A stretch of DNA of 64,000 nucleotides from Bacteroides nordii WAL 11050 = JCM 12987 (GTDB lineage: Bacteria > Bacteroidota > Bacteroidia > Bacteroidales > Bacteroidaceae), in the NCBI GenBank assembly GCA_000613465.1, contig BAJA01000004.1, positions 62,001 through 126,000 on the forward strand, in the 5' to 3' direction. The first letter of the stretch is position 1. Each line of letters begins with the position of its first letter. A model generated the notes under the pieces. It saw only the letters and a program-made list of their open reading frames with translations, was not told where the DNA came from and ran no database searches. Below, one piece after another: positions 25,821-36,708 of this stretch. Position numbers and translations under genes: made by a program.

Positions 25821-27167
25821 TTATTCTTTATACGCTCCCCAGAATTTAAGTTCACTTAGCTGAATCTGGGCACTGGGTTCCCTGCATTCACGAATCACAA
25901 AACGAATGTAGCGGAAAGGTTCATTAGCGTATTGCGGGTCCATTTCCACTTCGAATCCGGCTTTTACAAATTCGATGTCTTCATTGGTTAGCGCATTGGG
26001 GTCTGTAGTTCCTGAAGGCAGGGTTAGTTTGAAGTCTGCCAGTTTCTCCCAATCGTTTTTCCATTCATCGGTACCGTTCACTTCCGGCCACTCTGTCCAG
26101 TATTTCAGGTTGTCTTCTTTACTTCCGTCTCCTATCAGACTGAGGGGTTTGGGTTCATTGGTACCCCACACCTCGAAACTGGTAAAGGTTTGTGCAGAGA
26201 AGACAGGGGTACGACTTCTCATCCAGTATCTGAGCCGGCTATAAGACGCTTTCTTACCCATATCAAGGGTAAAGTACAGAGGCATTACCGTGTATTCTGC
26301 GTTGGGCCATTCTATAAAATCGGATAACTTATTGCCCTTGGTGTGCCACCAGGTAGAATTATTCCAGGTGTTGCCATCATGGATCAGGCGGAACTGACGG
26401 TTGGCAGCAGCTTCTTGCCCTACGATATCACCTCTGTAAATACAGGTCTTGTCGTCCCATCCCCATCTCTGCCAGATGTCGCCACTGTTATTACGTCCGA
26501 CAATTTCTTCTTCAAACAAAGGAGTCAGCACTGTATCCAACGGTACTGAGTAATTTCCCCATTTGTCTCTGATTTCAAAACAGAAATCCTGTTCCGTATT
26601 TTCTAATCCCCGGAATGTATATTTACCCGCTTTAGCCTTGCTGTAATAGGCATCGTAGAAAGCCATGTCACCTTTAGCATCTTTTCTATAGAGGGTGATG
26701 GATATCTCATCTTCCTGTGCATTTTCCCACAACATATAGACTCCACCGAATGTAGGATTTACTTTAAGCGATTTACGAATCATTTCTACCGGAGGAAGAA
26801 GAGGTTTGATTTGTACTTCTACAGGATCAGAATGGTTCATACTTTTGTCTATGGCAAATAACTGTACGCTACGTTCGCTTACATCGGGAAAGCCTTCCAA
26901 TGAAATTGTGTTATTGAATGCAGACGAGTATGCCTCTTTCAGGTCTTCTCCTTTTTTATAGTAATAGACTGCTTTTACAGCCAGAAGATCGGGATCGTCG
27001 GGCAGTTTATAGGTGATTCGTGCACCACCGTTTATGTTTTCTACTACTACGTCTGTGACACTTTTGGGAGGAATATTGTCTTTTTCGTCCTGCCAATCTT
27101 TCACTTCCGAACAGCTCCACATCAGGGAAACTGTTAACAATATGTATGCGATATAATTTCTTTTCAT
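25821..27167 (-). CDS. Surface glycan-binding lipoprotein (DUF4959/DUF5126/DUF5000 type)
   Basis: A 448-residue outer-membrane lipoprotein (lipobox SLMWSC at about residues 14-19) encoded just after SusD, the usual place of the surface glycan-binding protein. N-terminal fibronectin-like domains (PPKSVTDVVVENINGGARITYKLP and FGGVYMLWENAQEDEISITLYR) lead into a C-terminal discoidin-like domain (YFTLDMGKKASYSRLRYWMRS, FEVWGTNE, and FRYIRFVIRECREPSAQIQLSELKFWG). This three-part layout is known for DUF4959-DUF5126-DUF5000 lipoproteins. It has no catalytic signature and would hold the glycan for the SusC/D pair. Confidence 0.82.
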   Translation of the reverse strand: MKRNYIAYILLTVSLMWSCSEVKDWQDEKDNIPPKSVTDVVVENINGGARITYKLPDDPDLLAVKAVYYYKKGEDLKEAYSSAFNNTISLEGFPDVSERSVQLFAIDKSMNHSDPVEVQIKPLLPPVEMIRKSLKVNPTFGGVYMLWENAQEDEISITLYRKDAKGDMAFYDAYYSKAKAGKYTFRGLENTEQDFCFEIRDKWGNYSVPLDTVLTPLFEEEIVGRNNSGDIWQRWGWDDKTCIYRGDIVGQEAAANRQFRLIHDGNTWNNSTWWHTKGNKLSDFIEWPNAEYTVMPLYFTLDMGKKASYSRLRYWMRSRTPVFSAQTFTSFEVWGTNEPKPLSLIGDGSKEDNLKYWTEWPEVNGTDEWKNDWEKLADFKLTLPSGTTDPNALTNEDIEFVKAGFEVEMDPQYANEPFRYIRFVIRECREPSAQIQLSELKFWGAYKE

Positions 27168-27205
27168 TTTGTTCTGTTATTGAACTGTTATTAATCTAAT
27201 TGCAA

Positions 27206-29140
27206 TTACCAGTCTAAGTTTTGTACCAGGTTTTTGTTTCTTAATAAAACACTTTGCTTAATAGGCCACAGGTAATCCTTCTTTGCATATTTTAATTGAT
27301 AGACAGTCTTCACCTGGTAGAAATCTTGTGCTGTTTCTCCCATGATATTCAGGCCACGGATGGGTTTGTTGAGGTATGTTTCTGCCAGTTTCCATCGCTT
27401 CAGATCCCAGAAACGTACTCCTTCAAAAGCCAACTCATTCATACGCTCTCTGCGTATAATTTCTCTCATGCCTTCTTTGTTTTCCGGTTTGTCCGGAGTC
27501 AGTGAATGTTTCTGCCAGCTTTTTACCACGCCTTCCAATCCGGTTCTTGCTCTCACTTTATCGATGTATTCGTATACTTCCTGATCCGGGGTTGCTTTCC
27601 ATTCATTCAATGCTTCAGCATACATTAAGTAAAGATCGGCCAGGCGTATAATGGGGAAAGCGTATCTGTGTTGGGTAAACTGGTCGCTGTTATCAGGTAC
27701 GGACGATAAGTAATGGATCATTTTCTTGCATAGGTAGCCGGTGCTGGAATGTCTGTCTGAAGGGGTATTACCTCCACCGATATTCCCAAACTTCAGTTGA
27801 GTAACCCAAAGGTTATCATCTGTCGTGGTTCGGCTGTTACCATAGAATGTGCCGCCATCGAAAATGATTGAACCATAGAAACGGGCTTCTCTTTTGAAAT
27901 GAAGATTGATTGTCTCAAATCCTTCCTGGATATACAGCTTATCACTGGCGGATGCTGTTTTTATTCCCATTGGATCTATTCCTACCCAGTCTTTATCTTC
28001 TTCGATAGGTACTCCGTTTTCTGTATAAAACTGTTCGACTATTCTCAAAGGAGGAGCATAGCATTTTCGTAAACCGCCTGTACCTTGTCCGCTCATGAAG
28101 ATGGGATGGCAGGCACGTTGCAGGTTGTCTGTATTTGAGTTGGAATCGCCCCAGATGATTTCTTTGTTCCATCTTTCTGTGGCAGCTCCTCTCACTTGCA
28201 TGGCTAAGATGGTTTTCTCATTCAGTTTGCTTGCATAGTTTGTCTGCTTGAAGTCAAATAAATCATGACCGGCTTCATGTGCTACATCAATGGCGGTTTT
28301 GAGTGCATCTGCGGCTGTTTTCCACTTGTCTGCACTGTAACTTTGCGGGAAAAGATGAATTCCTCTGTTGTCGGTAATGTCCGCATAGTCGGGATTGCCA
28401 TTGAAGAGCGGACTGGCAGCTAACGTAAGGAGTTGTGCTTTTACAGCCAGTGCCATCGGTTGGGTAGGTCTTCCCAGGTCATTCATCAGATCTTCTATCT
28501 GTAGCGGTAGATCACTGGCAGCTTCGTCCAGTAAGGATGCGATATAGCTCACTACTTCGTCTACCGGTTCCCGGTATCTTTGTACTTCTTCGGATGTGGA
28601 ACTGATAGGCAGGTTTTCTTTAATTAATGGGATAGTCCATACATGCGGAAGAGCCAGAAATGATAGAATGCTTTTAAGAATTTTACTTCTGCAACCCATC
28701 TGGTCCGTTCTTCTTCTGTCAGATCATAAGGTTTGTGGATGTTTTCAAGAAAGATATTGCAATCGCTCAATGCTGTGAATATTGCTTTACCTCCTTTCAG
28801 ATCATCGCCATTCTGTTTGCTGCCCCAATAGTTTGCCAAAGGAGCATTGGTACCCTGGTCACCACGGGCAATGTACCAAAGGCGAGGCTCATGCCGGTTA
28901 CAGGATCAATATACCATACTTCGTCTCCACCAAGAAGTGCCGGATTGGAACCGGCATCGGCAAATGAAGGAGGAAGGAAAAGCAGCCATAAAGGAATCCT
29001 TCTGCTTCGTGCCGGTTTTTGAATGCATGATCTACTGTGGGGATATTGTCCGGAACTACATTTAAATATTCCTGACAGGATGCCAATGAAATGCAGAGTA
29101 TCAGGATAAAGGTTTTAAAAATCGTCAGATATGTTTTCAT
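27206..29140 (-). CDS. SusD-like outer-membrane lipoprotein, three apparent frameshifts
   Basis: Glycan-binding partner of the SusC transporter upstream, about 645 residues when repaired. Lipobox SLASC at about residue 22 and start CQEYLNVVPDN are typical of SusD. C-terminal family pieces: YAFPIIRLADLYLMYAEALNEW, IRRERMNELAFEGVRFWDLKRWK. Breaks are at about 28990 (T run; GCFFLPPSFADAGSN), about 28882 (CC; SLALWYIARGDQGTN) and about 28635 (CC; MYGPIPLIKENLPISS). Each is repaired by one added base. It starts 13 bp after the SusC stop. Confidence 0.88.
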
Positions 29141-29153
29141 AATGTATGTGTTT

Positions 29154-32100
29154 TTAGAATGAAAGATTAAGTCCTAAGTTAATAACGCGCTGGATAGGAT
29201 AGCCTAACCCATTACCACCCATTTCTACATCCCAAAGTTTGAACTTACTGAATAATAGCAAGTTGGTACCGCTTGCATAGAAGCGGCAGGTAGTCAGCCT
29301 CATCTTGTTCGTAAAACTCTTGGGAAGTGTATAACCTATTTCCGCACTTTTAAAGCGAAGAAACTACCGTCCTGCATAAATTGAGTACTGCGTTGGTTGT
29401 TGTTGGCAATAAGCGTGTTTGATAACCTTGGCCAGTATGCTTTGGGGTTCTGGGAGGTCAATGACCAATGATCGTCTGCAATGAATTTGGCCAATCCGGT
29501 TTCAATCACTCTTCCGTTGGCAGTGGACTGGTTGAATGGAGACATTTTATCAGCGTCTATCCAGAATGAGGAGCGGGCGGAGCCTTGAAAGAATACGGAG
29601 AGGTCGAAGTTCTTATATCCGAAGGAAAGTCCGAATCCGTAGTTGATTTCCGGTGTGGTAGGATACCCGATGGGTACCATATCTATTTCATTGATAACAC
29701 CGTCATTGTTGATGTCTTTGTATTTGATGTCGCCTGCCAGATATTCACCGAAATCCTGCCGGGGAGAGTTCTGTACATCTGCATCATCAATGAAAAGTCT
29801 TTCGGCCACATATCCCCATTTTTGTGAGATAGGCATACCTATTTTGGATTTCCAGGGAATGGCACTATAATCAGGTTCTTCATAGAAGCGGTAGGTAGAT
29901 TTGGCATATGTAAAGTTGGCTCGTCCTACCATCCACAAGTCTTTATGGAAAGAGTGGTTGTAATCAATTGATATATCGATACCTTTGCCATTCGCTTCTC
30001 CCACATTTACATCCGGAGTAGCCCATAATCCCATTGAAGTGGATATATCTTCTCTGGACTGGAGAATGTTGGTACGGCGTTCTTTGAAAAAGTCTGCCAT
30101 AATATCTACCTTTCCGTCAAACAGTCCGAGCTCAACACCGAGGTTTGTTTTGTAAGCTATTTCCCATCCGATCTCGGAGTTGGGATAATTACTGATTTTT
30201 ACGCCTTTACGGGTTCTTCCGTTAAATTCGTATCCGGTACTGAAGCTATCTCCGCCACCTATGGTTACTTGTGAAAGATAGAAGAAACGCTGGCTCTCCT
30301 TTCCGATTTCGTCATTACCTACCAGACCGTATGTGGCACGTAATTTGAGTTTGGATACAACTTTTTTCAGATTTTCTGTCCAGAAGTCTTCATTGGAGAT
30401 AGACCATCCAAGTCCGAATGAAGGAAAAAATCCCCAGCGGTGGCCCTTGTCAAACTTCTCCGAGCCATTATATCCAAAGTTGAACTCTGCCATGTAACGG
30501 GAGTCGTATGCGTAGGTAAAACGTCCTGATAATCCCAGGTTTCTTTTTTGTAAAGACTCGGAAAGAGTAGAAGCATTACCTGTCAGCGAGTTACGCGCAA
30601 TGGCTACTAACATACCACTTACTGCATTCTTTTTAAAATCGCGATTGTAAGCAAGAGAAGCTTCTCCATAGAATGAACTGATAACCGTTTTACTTCCCGG
30701 ATTATAGCTGATAAATTCTTCACCAGTGTCCGGATTTAGTTCTGTCAGGGTATAACTATCTGTGAGTCTGTCATAGGTTGATTCATAGTAGAACGGGCTG
30801 TATGCTCTTGTCACATCAAAACCGGAAGTACGGATTGTATTACCCAACAAGCGTCCTGTCAACCCTTTTACCCATTTTCCAAAATCCTGTTTCAATTCCA
30901 TCTGGGCCATCATTACTGTTTTGCTTTCCTGCTTGTAACCCTTTACCATTTCGGCATAGGGATTCATATATTGCACACCCTCATTACCACCAAACAGGAT
31001 ATGTGTAGTACCGGCATAGGTTTTATCCGGTTCGTAATAAGCAGGAAAACGTACGGGGCTTACATTCAGAATATTCCTGTACATTTCGCTACCTCCTCTG
31101 ATAGGACCCGAATAATCATCGAAAGTACCATGTACACGAACGATTGCTTCTGTCGTTTTAGTCAGATTGATGTTTATATTAGAACGGATCAGATACTTTT
31201 TCAGATTAATATTATTGTTAAAGTTGTTGCGCTTGTCTACTTTCAGAATACCATTGTCCTGAGAAAAAGAACCTGCAATGTAATATCTGGCTACTTTACC
31301 ACCTCCCGAAATATTCAGATTGGCTCTTTGATTGATGGCTACATCTTTAGTTAACATCTTCATCCAGTCTACTGCCGGATAAGCATACTCATTTGTTCCG
31401 CGGATGGTATTATCGATTTTGCTGTTTGAGTAAGGTACCGGAGCCAGGGGATTCCGGGCGGTTACCGCTTCATTGGCAAGCCGCATATAAGTGATGGGGT
31501 CTGCCATCTCTATTTTCTTGGTGGGTGACGAAAAGGAATTTTCCACACGGAAGGAGACCTTTATTTTACCTTCTTTCCCCTCTTTGGTGGTCACAAGGAT
31601 TACGCCGTTTGCTCCACGGGCGCCGTAAAGGGCCGTTGCCGTAGCATCTTTTAGAATGGAAAAGCTTTGGATATCATCCGGATGCAAACGTGATAGATCA
31701 TTGGAAGACACCTCCACATTATCAATTAGGATAAGAGGGTCTACTTTTCCCGCACCAAAAGAGGTTACACCACGGATAAAGAACTCTGCATTATCCTGTC
31801 CCGGTTCACCGCTCGTCTGATAAGAAATGACTCCGGCTATACGTCCTGAAAGGGCTGTTGTCAGGTTACTGGAGGGAACTCTCAGGTCTTTGACATGTAC
31901 TGTCTGGATGGAGGAAATTACACTCTCCTTTTTTTGCTTTCCAAAAGCAACGATTGTTACTTCTTCCAGCATATCTTCCTTTTCTTTCAGTGTTACATTG
32001 ATAATCTTTTTATCTCCGACAGCAATTGTCTGGCTCGCCATTCCAAGATAAGAAAAAGTTAGTTTCTCATTCTTATTTACGTCGATAGTGTAAGTACCGT

Positions 32101-32605
32101 CAATATCTGTAATAGCTCCCCTGGGAGTACCTTCTACTACAACGGTAGCACCGGGTAACTTTTCGCCGTTTATATCTGTTACCACTCCTTTCACGGTTAC
32201 CTTTTGTTGAGTGACGGCCGGAATACCCGGAGAAGCAGTTTTTTCTTTCTTGATGATAAAGATTTGTTTATCGTTTATCAGATAAGATTTGTTGGTTTTT
32301 GCCAAAACTTTGTCAAGAACTTTGTCTACTGTCTGGTTCTTGACTTTTAAGGATACTTTTCTATTGGAATCTATGTCTTCTTCTAAGTAGAAAATTACAA
32401 ATTCACTATTTCTTTCTATTTCTCTGAATACTTCTTTTAAAGTCGTGTTTTCAACATCTATAGAAATATGTGTTGCCTGAGCATAGCTACTGTTTGCAAA
32501 TGAGTCGATGATTATGCACGTAGTGGCTACGAAAGTTATAAGACCGATTTTCATAAATTTATTTAATTGGCATCTGTTTTTACCAATTATACATATGTTT
32601 TTCAT
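29154..32605 (-). CDS. SusC-like TonB-dependent transporter with STN domain, apparent frameshift at the C-terminus
   Basis: Outer-membrane glycan importer of PUL 1, about 1150 residues. After the signal segment comes an STN domain (residues about 45-105, ISIDVENTTLKEVFREIE), which contacts the FecR anti-sigma factor, then a carboxypeptidase-regulatory-like domain (VTVKGVVTDINGEKLPGATVVVEG), the TonB plug (SNLTTALSGRIAGVISYQ, IRGVTSFGAG, LKDATATALYGARGANGVILVTT) and the beta barrel. The frame stops at 29336, and the last strands (SAEIGYTLPKSF, YPIQRVINLGLNLSF) continue in another frame to 29154. Restoring one A at about 29345 joins them. The terminal phenylalanine is typical of outer-membrane barrels. 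Confidence 0.93.
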
Positions 32606-32676
32606 ACATTTACAATGATTTTTGTTTGAATAAAATTGGACTGGTTGCAGTCAGTCCAGTTATTAGAAATCTACAG

Positions 32677-32710
32677 CCGGATGATATTGCAGTATCGTCC
32701 GGTTTTTTTT
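32677..32710 (+). terminator. Plus-strand intrinsic terminator in the fecR-susC gap
   Basis: CCGGATGATA (32677-32686) pairs with TATCGTCCGG (32693-32702), one G-T pair, and is followed by eight T (32703-32710). It is oriented for plus-strand transcription although all genes around it are on the minus strand. A second, weaker stem (GGACTG/CAGTCC) lies just before it. Confidence 0.65.
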
Positions 32711-32751
32711 AGGGTTATTGTGCTTTTCTAAGTTATCATAAATTTACTTTT

Positions 32752-33941
32752 TTAGGGTTTAACATCTACAAATATTTCATCACTCTTGGGAGTAAAGGTT
32801 ATTGGTGCTACAGCTTCCAGACCTTTTAGCAGTTTAAATATATCATCTTTTAAATAGAGTGTTCCCGATCCGTGAAGTTTTTCAACTCCTTTCGTCCATA
32901 CTATTTTCCGACCGTAATATTTGGACAGTTTGTTTAATATGGCAGAAAACTCTTCGTTATCAAACATGTAAGTACCATAACGCCAGGAGGTGTAATTTTC
33001 GGTGTTGACTTTACTTTGAGAAATCCTACCGGATTCAAAGCAAAGCATATCACTTGGAGCGAGTGTTGCTTCCAGATTATTTTTGGTATGAATGTTTACT
33101 TTTCCGCTGACAAGTACTACTGCCGTATTACTGTCTCCTTCATAAGCAGATATATTGAAGCTTGTTCCCAATACATTTACATCCAGTTGATTCGTTTTTA
33201 CTATAAATGGTCTTTTCTTGTCCGGTGATACTTCCAGATATACTTCTCCTTCTACAAAAATTTCCCGCTTATCGTCTTCAAAAATCTCCGGATAGACTAT
33301 ACGACTATTGGCGCTTACCCATATATTGGTTCCGTCTGAAAGTGCCAAAAATGAGCGTTTGCATGGTGGTACAATTAACTGATTGAATTTCGATGGCTTT
33401 TTTTCCGGCTTGTCATTTTCTTTAGTAGCCACTTTCTCGGAATTGATAGAAAGCGTACCTTTTTCATCATACTGAATGACGGATTCTTCTCCCTGAATAG
33501 TCATCTCGTTATTGTCACTTCGTATGAGTTGTACTTCTGAGGGGAGTTGGGTGGGCTTTGCTACTTCTTCAATGGCCATTAAATTATCATTTGAGTAGAA
33601 ATCACTGTAGTAGCCCAGCCAAATATACAGAATAATGCAATACTTGCTGCTGCCGATACAGTGATCCATAAATGCTTTTTGCTCTTTTCCTTTTTAGTAA
33701 CCTCAATGCTTTGATTAATTCTGTTTAGTAATTCATCCTGTGCATCTGCTGAAATTTCTTTTTTTCGGAAAGGTATTCTGCAAATAATTTCCTGTGCCCG
33801 GTCGATTTCAGAAGCTAATGCCTCGTCATTCTCTATGAGAGTATTCCAGAAACGGATACTTTCATCCGTTGGAGTGAGCTGTGATTCCAGGAAAAAATCA
33901 TCCTGTAGTAGTTCTTTATATGTGCAGCCTTTATAATTCAT
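32752..33941 (-). CDS. FecR-family anti-sigma factor of PUL 1, apparent frameshift
   Basis: Single-pass inner-membrane protein that transmits the SusC signal to the sigma factor. The N-terminal cytoplasmic part (MNYKGCTYKELLQDDFFLES) and membrane segment (LWITVSAAASIALFCIFGW) are in one frame that stops at 33579. The periplasmic FecR part (LSDGTNIWVSANSRIVYPEIF, REIFVEGEVYLEVSPDKKRPFIV, GTSFNISAY) and a C-terminal STN-contacting domain are in another. Restoring a G at about 33615 gives FGWGYYSDFYSNDNLMAIEE. Repaired length is about 396 residues. It lies 121 bp after the sigma gene. Confidence 0.88.
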
Positions 33942-34062
33942 GTATGCTTTAATCCTTTCTTGTGTTTACGGTAACATACAGAATACAATTGGTGGAGGAA
34001 AACATACTCACCCTAAGTGATTTTTTTTATAAAAATTGGGAAAGTGGTTGTATGGAAATAGG

Positions 34063-34689
34063 TTATACCGATTCTATTGCTTTGTATAACAATGAGATAG
34101 ATAGAGGAAGAGGTAGTCGGCTTTCGCGCATTTTTCTTAATGAGCGCTGAATGAGATTTTGTACGGACTGAGTATTCATCTGCATCAGGACGCCTATCTC
34201 TTCCATAGAGAGTTCTTCTATGAAGCGATGATAAATGACTTCGCGCTGCCGGTCCGTCAGTTGGTTCATTAGTTGCAGGATTACTTTTCTTGTTGATTCC
34301 TGTTCCAGACTTGACAACGCTTTGTTTTCATCTGAATGGTCTAATATGTTATATAATTCTTGTTCTCCGAGTTTCTCGAATACCATTTCGCGTTTGAATG
34401 TGTTATACAGACTATTTTTGAGAGCGGTGAAAAGATAGAATTTGATATTAACTTCTTTCTTCAATTGTGTACGATTCTTATATATGCGGACGAAAACATC
34501 ATGTATAGCATCTTTTACAATATCTTCGTCTTGAGTGAATTGAATGCCATAACGAAAAAGAACCCCGACATACTTTTTGTAAATCAGTTCGAAACATTTA
34601 TCATCTCCGTTTATGAAATCAATCCAAAGATGATTTTCTTGCCTGTTAAGGGGTGAAAAAGGGGTTTCCTGTTCTTTATTTATATGCAT
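34063..34689 (-). CDS. ECF sigma factor of PUL 1
   Basis: A 208-residue RpoE-like sigma factor, intact. Region 2: FELIYKKYVGVLFRYGIQF, DIVKDAIHDVFVRIYKN. Region 4: LTDRQREVIYHRFIEELSMEEIGVLMQMNTQSVQNLIQRSLRKMR. It would be released by the FecR protein when SusC binds its glycan and then drive susC and the genes below. The fecR-susC gap shows no TAnnTTTG element, consistent with a dedicated sigma factor acting there. Confidence 0.93.
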   Translation of the reverse strand: MHINKEQETPFSPLNRQENHLWIDFINGDDKCFELIYKKYVGVLFRYGIQFTQDEDIVKDAIHDVFVRIYKNRTQLKKEVNIKFYLFTALKNSLYNTFKREMVFEKLGEQELYNILDHSDENKALSSLEQESTRKVILQLMNQLTDRQREVIYHRFIEELSMEEIGVLMQMNTQSVQNLIQRSLRKMRESRLPLPLSISLLYKAIESV

Positions 34690-34708
34690 TGGTTTTTACT
34701 CTCCAACA

Positions 34709-34716
34709 CAAATATA
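34709..34716 (-). promoter_or_regulatory. Putative -7 element of the PUL 1 sigma gene
   Basis: Plus-strand CAAATATA reads TATATTTG on the minus strand, matching TAnnTTTG, 20 bp upstream of the sigma ATG. No clear -33 element. Confidence 0.45.
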
Positions 34717-34782
34717 GTAATTTTTGCATTATAAATGATTTTTTTTCTGTCTTCTATGCAAAATAGCTGTTTGATACCGCCG

Positions 34783-35550
34783 CTATTTATAGTGTTCTTT
34801 TATCATTTTCTGTACTAATTCTGGGTTGTTGGTAGTAATATAGTCGGCACCATTGTCGATGCACCATTGAATGCCTTCAGGATCACTAACTGTCCAGATG
34901 TTAACTTCAAGCCCTAAATTATGAAGTTGTTTTATCCATTCGGGATTTTTCTTGAATACATTGATGTGATAGTCGGCTCCCGTTCCACCAATGCTTTTTA
35001 GTACATCCGGAGCTACTCCATTCAGATAAAGAATCGACCGTCGGGTTTGTTTTACAAGCTCATCAAAAGCATTTCTGGAGAATGTAATGTAGGATGTTCT
35101 CTCTTCCAAACCTTTTTCTTGTACCATGGTGAGTACCATTTTGACGGCTTCTGCCTCGTGCTCTTTATTTTTGTGAGGCTTTATTTCTAATACAAGATCT
35201 ATTGTAAGGAGTTTTGCGACATCGAGAAATTGACTTAATGAAGGCAAAAATTCTCCGTTTTTTAACTTTTGACTGAGGATTGTATCAGAGGAAGTGGTTT
35301 CTATTTCATAACCATTTATAACGTCGTCATGATTTACTATAAGTTGTTTATCGGCCGTTAACCATACATCAAATTCACATGCATCGCATTTAATAGAATC
35401 AGCTTTGATTAACGCTCTGATAGAGTTTTGTGCTGAACCTTCGGTATCCCAGTGTCCACGGTGGGCGACGACCTTTGGCTGGGCATTTGTATTTGTAATA
35501 CCAATTGTAAGAAGTCCTGTTAAGTAAATCAATGTTAGTTTCCTTTTCAT
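34783..35550 (-). CDS. Secreted glycerophosphodiester phosphodiesterase
   Basis: A 255-residue GDPD-family enzyme with signal peptide (LIYLTGLLTIGITNTNAQ). The TIM-barrel GDPD motifs are complete: VVAHRGHWDTEGSAQNSIRAL (catalytic His-Arg-Gly), CEFDVWLTADKQLIVNHDD (metal and catalytic residues), VLEIKPHK, and the C-terminal VNIWTVSDPEGIQWCIDNGADYITTNNPE. It hydrolyses glycerophosphodiesters to glycerol-3-phosphate. It is the last gene of PUL 2, so its target may be glycerol phosphate attached to or forming part of the imported glycan. That link is inference from position. Confidence 0.92.
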   Translation of the reverse strand: MKRKLTLIYLTGLLTIGITNTNAQPKVVAHRGHWDTEGSAQNSIRALIKADSIKCDACEFDVWLTADKQLIVNHDDVINGYEIETTSSDTILSQKLKNGEFLPSLSQFLDVAKLLTIDLVLEIKPHKNKEHEAEAVKMVLTMVQEKGLEERTSYITFSRNAFDELVKQTRRSILYLNGVAPDVLKSIGGTGADYHINVFKKNPEWIKQLHNLGLEVNIWTVSDPEGIQWCIDNGADYITTNNPELVQKMIKEHYK

Positions 35551-35568
35551 ATATTCTAAAATTTGGGA

Positions 35569-36708
35569 TTATTTTTTTAATGAGATAATTACACTCCCCG
35601 GTGAGTTGCAAGAAAGATAAATAAAACCGTTTTTCCTTTTGATTTTGGAATCAGAGGAATTTTCTATACTATTTATTTTCTTGTATGCTGTACTGTCCGG
35701 GAAAGGAATGGTAAAATTCCCTTTTATATTATTGCTGAAGAAGATAGCTCTTTTTCCATCAATAAATCCGTCATAGGCGAATGAGGATTCATTGTCGAGT
35801 AGTGGTGTCGTAATCCAGGTATAAACTCCACTCCATGAATCGTAGTCACCGGCAGTACGTGGTACGTTTCCTATCAGTTTATGATAGCATTTGGTCCATG
35901 AATTACCTATGAAAATAACATCATCATCAGGAAGTTCATTGTGTGTTCCCAAACTGCGATTGAGGAGAAAGGAGGCTTGAAAGTAAAAATCTCCCTTCTC
36001 AATATATCGGTTGAACCGGGGGAAATCTTTTTTCTTGAACCTGCTTACTTTCTTTATATCAGTCCAATACGCATATTCACCTGAAGGAGTAAGAAGTTGT
36101 TTTTCGTTTTTAAACATAGATTGCATCCCATAATATTTTTCTATTATAACCGGGATTCTATTGGTATAATCATGGGATAAATCTACCTGGATACTATTAC
36201 CGTTTACTGTGTAGTTTACATTTTCAGTGCACAGCGTATCGGTGAAGTATATCTGATTATCTCTTTCTTTTGCACTGAGCGGGTTAATAATGTAATTTTT
36301 TACTTCAATTTTAATTGTATGTGCTTTGAGCGTAGTATCAGTAGTGATACTACGCCCATCAGCATACAATTTGATAGAAAATGTTTCGGCTGTTTGGGTT
36401 TTTTCATCCAGGAACAGATGGTTACCGCCACACCAACCGCCTTCCAGAATGTTAAATGGACCTATATTATCGCTATAGGTTTCATTTACTATTTGAGTAT
36501 TAGTGGAATCGGAAGTAATGGAAACACGGTAAAATGTAAATAAGTCATTGGCCATGCATTTTTTGAACCAGTAGTTTATTACATGACGGTCATCGATCAT
36601 AGAAGATATATATACATTTTCCCCTGTCTTTGTTATTATGCTCAGTTTGTTTTGAGAATAAGACGATAGGGAAATAAACATACATATAATTAATATAATC
36701 CGGTCCAT
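35569..36708 (-). CDS. Secreted protein of unknown function in PUL 2
   Basis: A 379-residue protein with a signal peptide (IILIICMFISLSSYSQ). It is beta-rich with no motif I recognise. Noticeable segments: GGWCGGNHLFLDEKTQTAETFS, YYGMQSMFKNEKQLLTPSGEYAYWTD, and an aspartate-rich DDDVIFIGNSWTKCYHKLIG. The C-terminus NGFIYLSCNSPGSVIISLKK ends in a beta strand. The composition fits a sugar-binding or lyase-like beta-sandwich protein, but no function can be assigned. It starts at the stop codon of the upstream DUF4855 gene (ATG within the adjoining bases), so the two are co-translated. Confidence 0.6.
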   Translation of the reverse strand: MDRIILIICMFISLSSYSQNKLSIITKTGENVYISSMIDDRHVINYWFKKCMANDLFTFYRVSITSDSTNTQIVNETYSDNIGPFNILEGGWCGGNHLFLDEKTQTAETFSIKLYADGRSITTDTTLKAHTIKIEVKNYIINPLSAKERDNQIYFTDTLCTENVNYTVNGNSIQVDLSHDYTNRIPVIIEKYYGMQSMFKNEKQLLTPSGEYAYWTDIKKVSRFKKKDFPRFNRYIEKGDFYFQASFLLNRSLGTHNELPDDDVIFIGNSWTKCYHKLIGNVPRTAGDYDSWSGVYTWITTPLLDNESSFAYDGFIDGKRAIFFSNNIKGNFTIPFPDSTAYKKINSIENSSDSKIKRKNGFIYLSCNSPGSVIISLKK

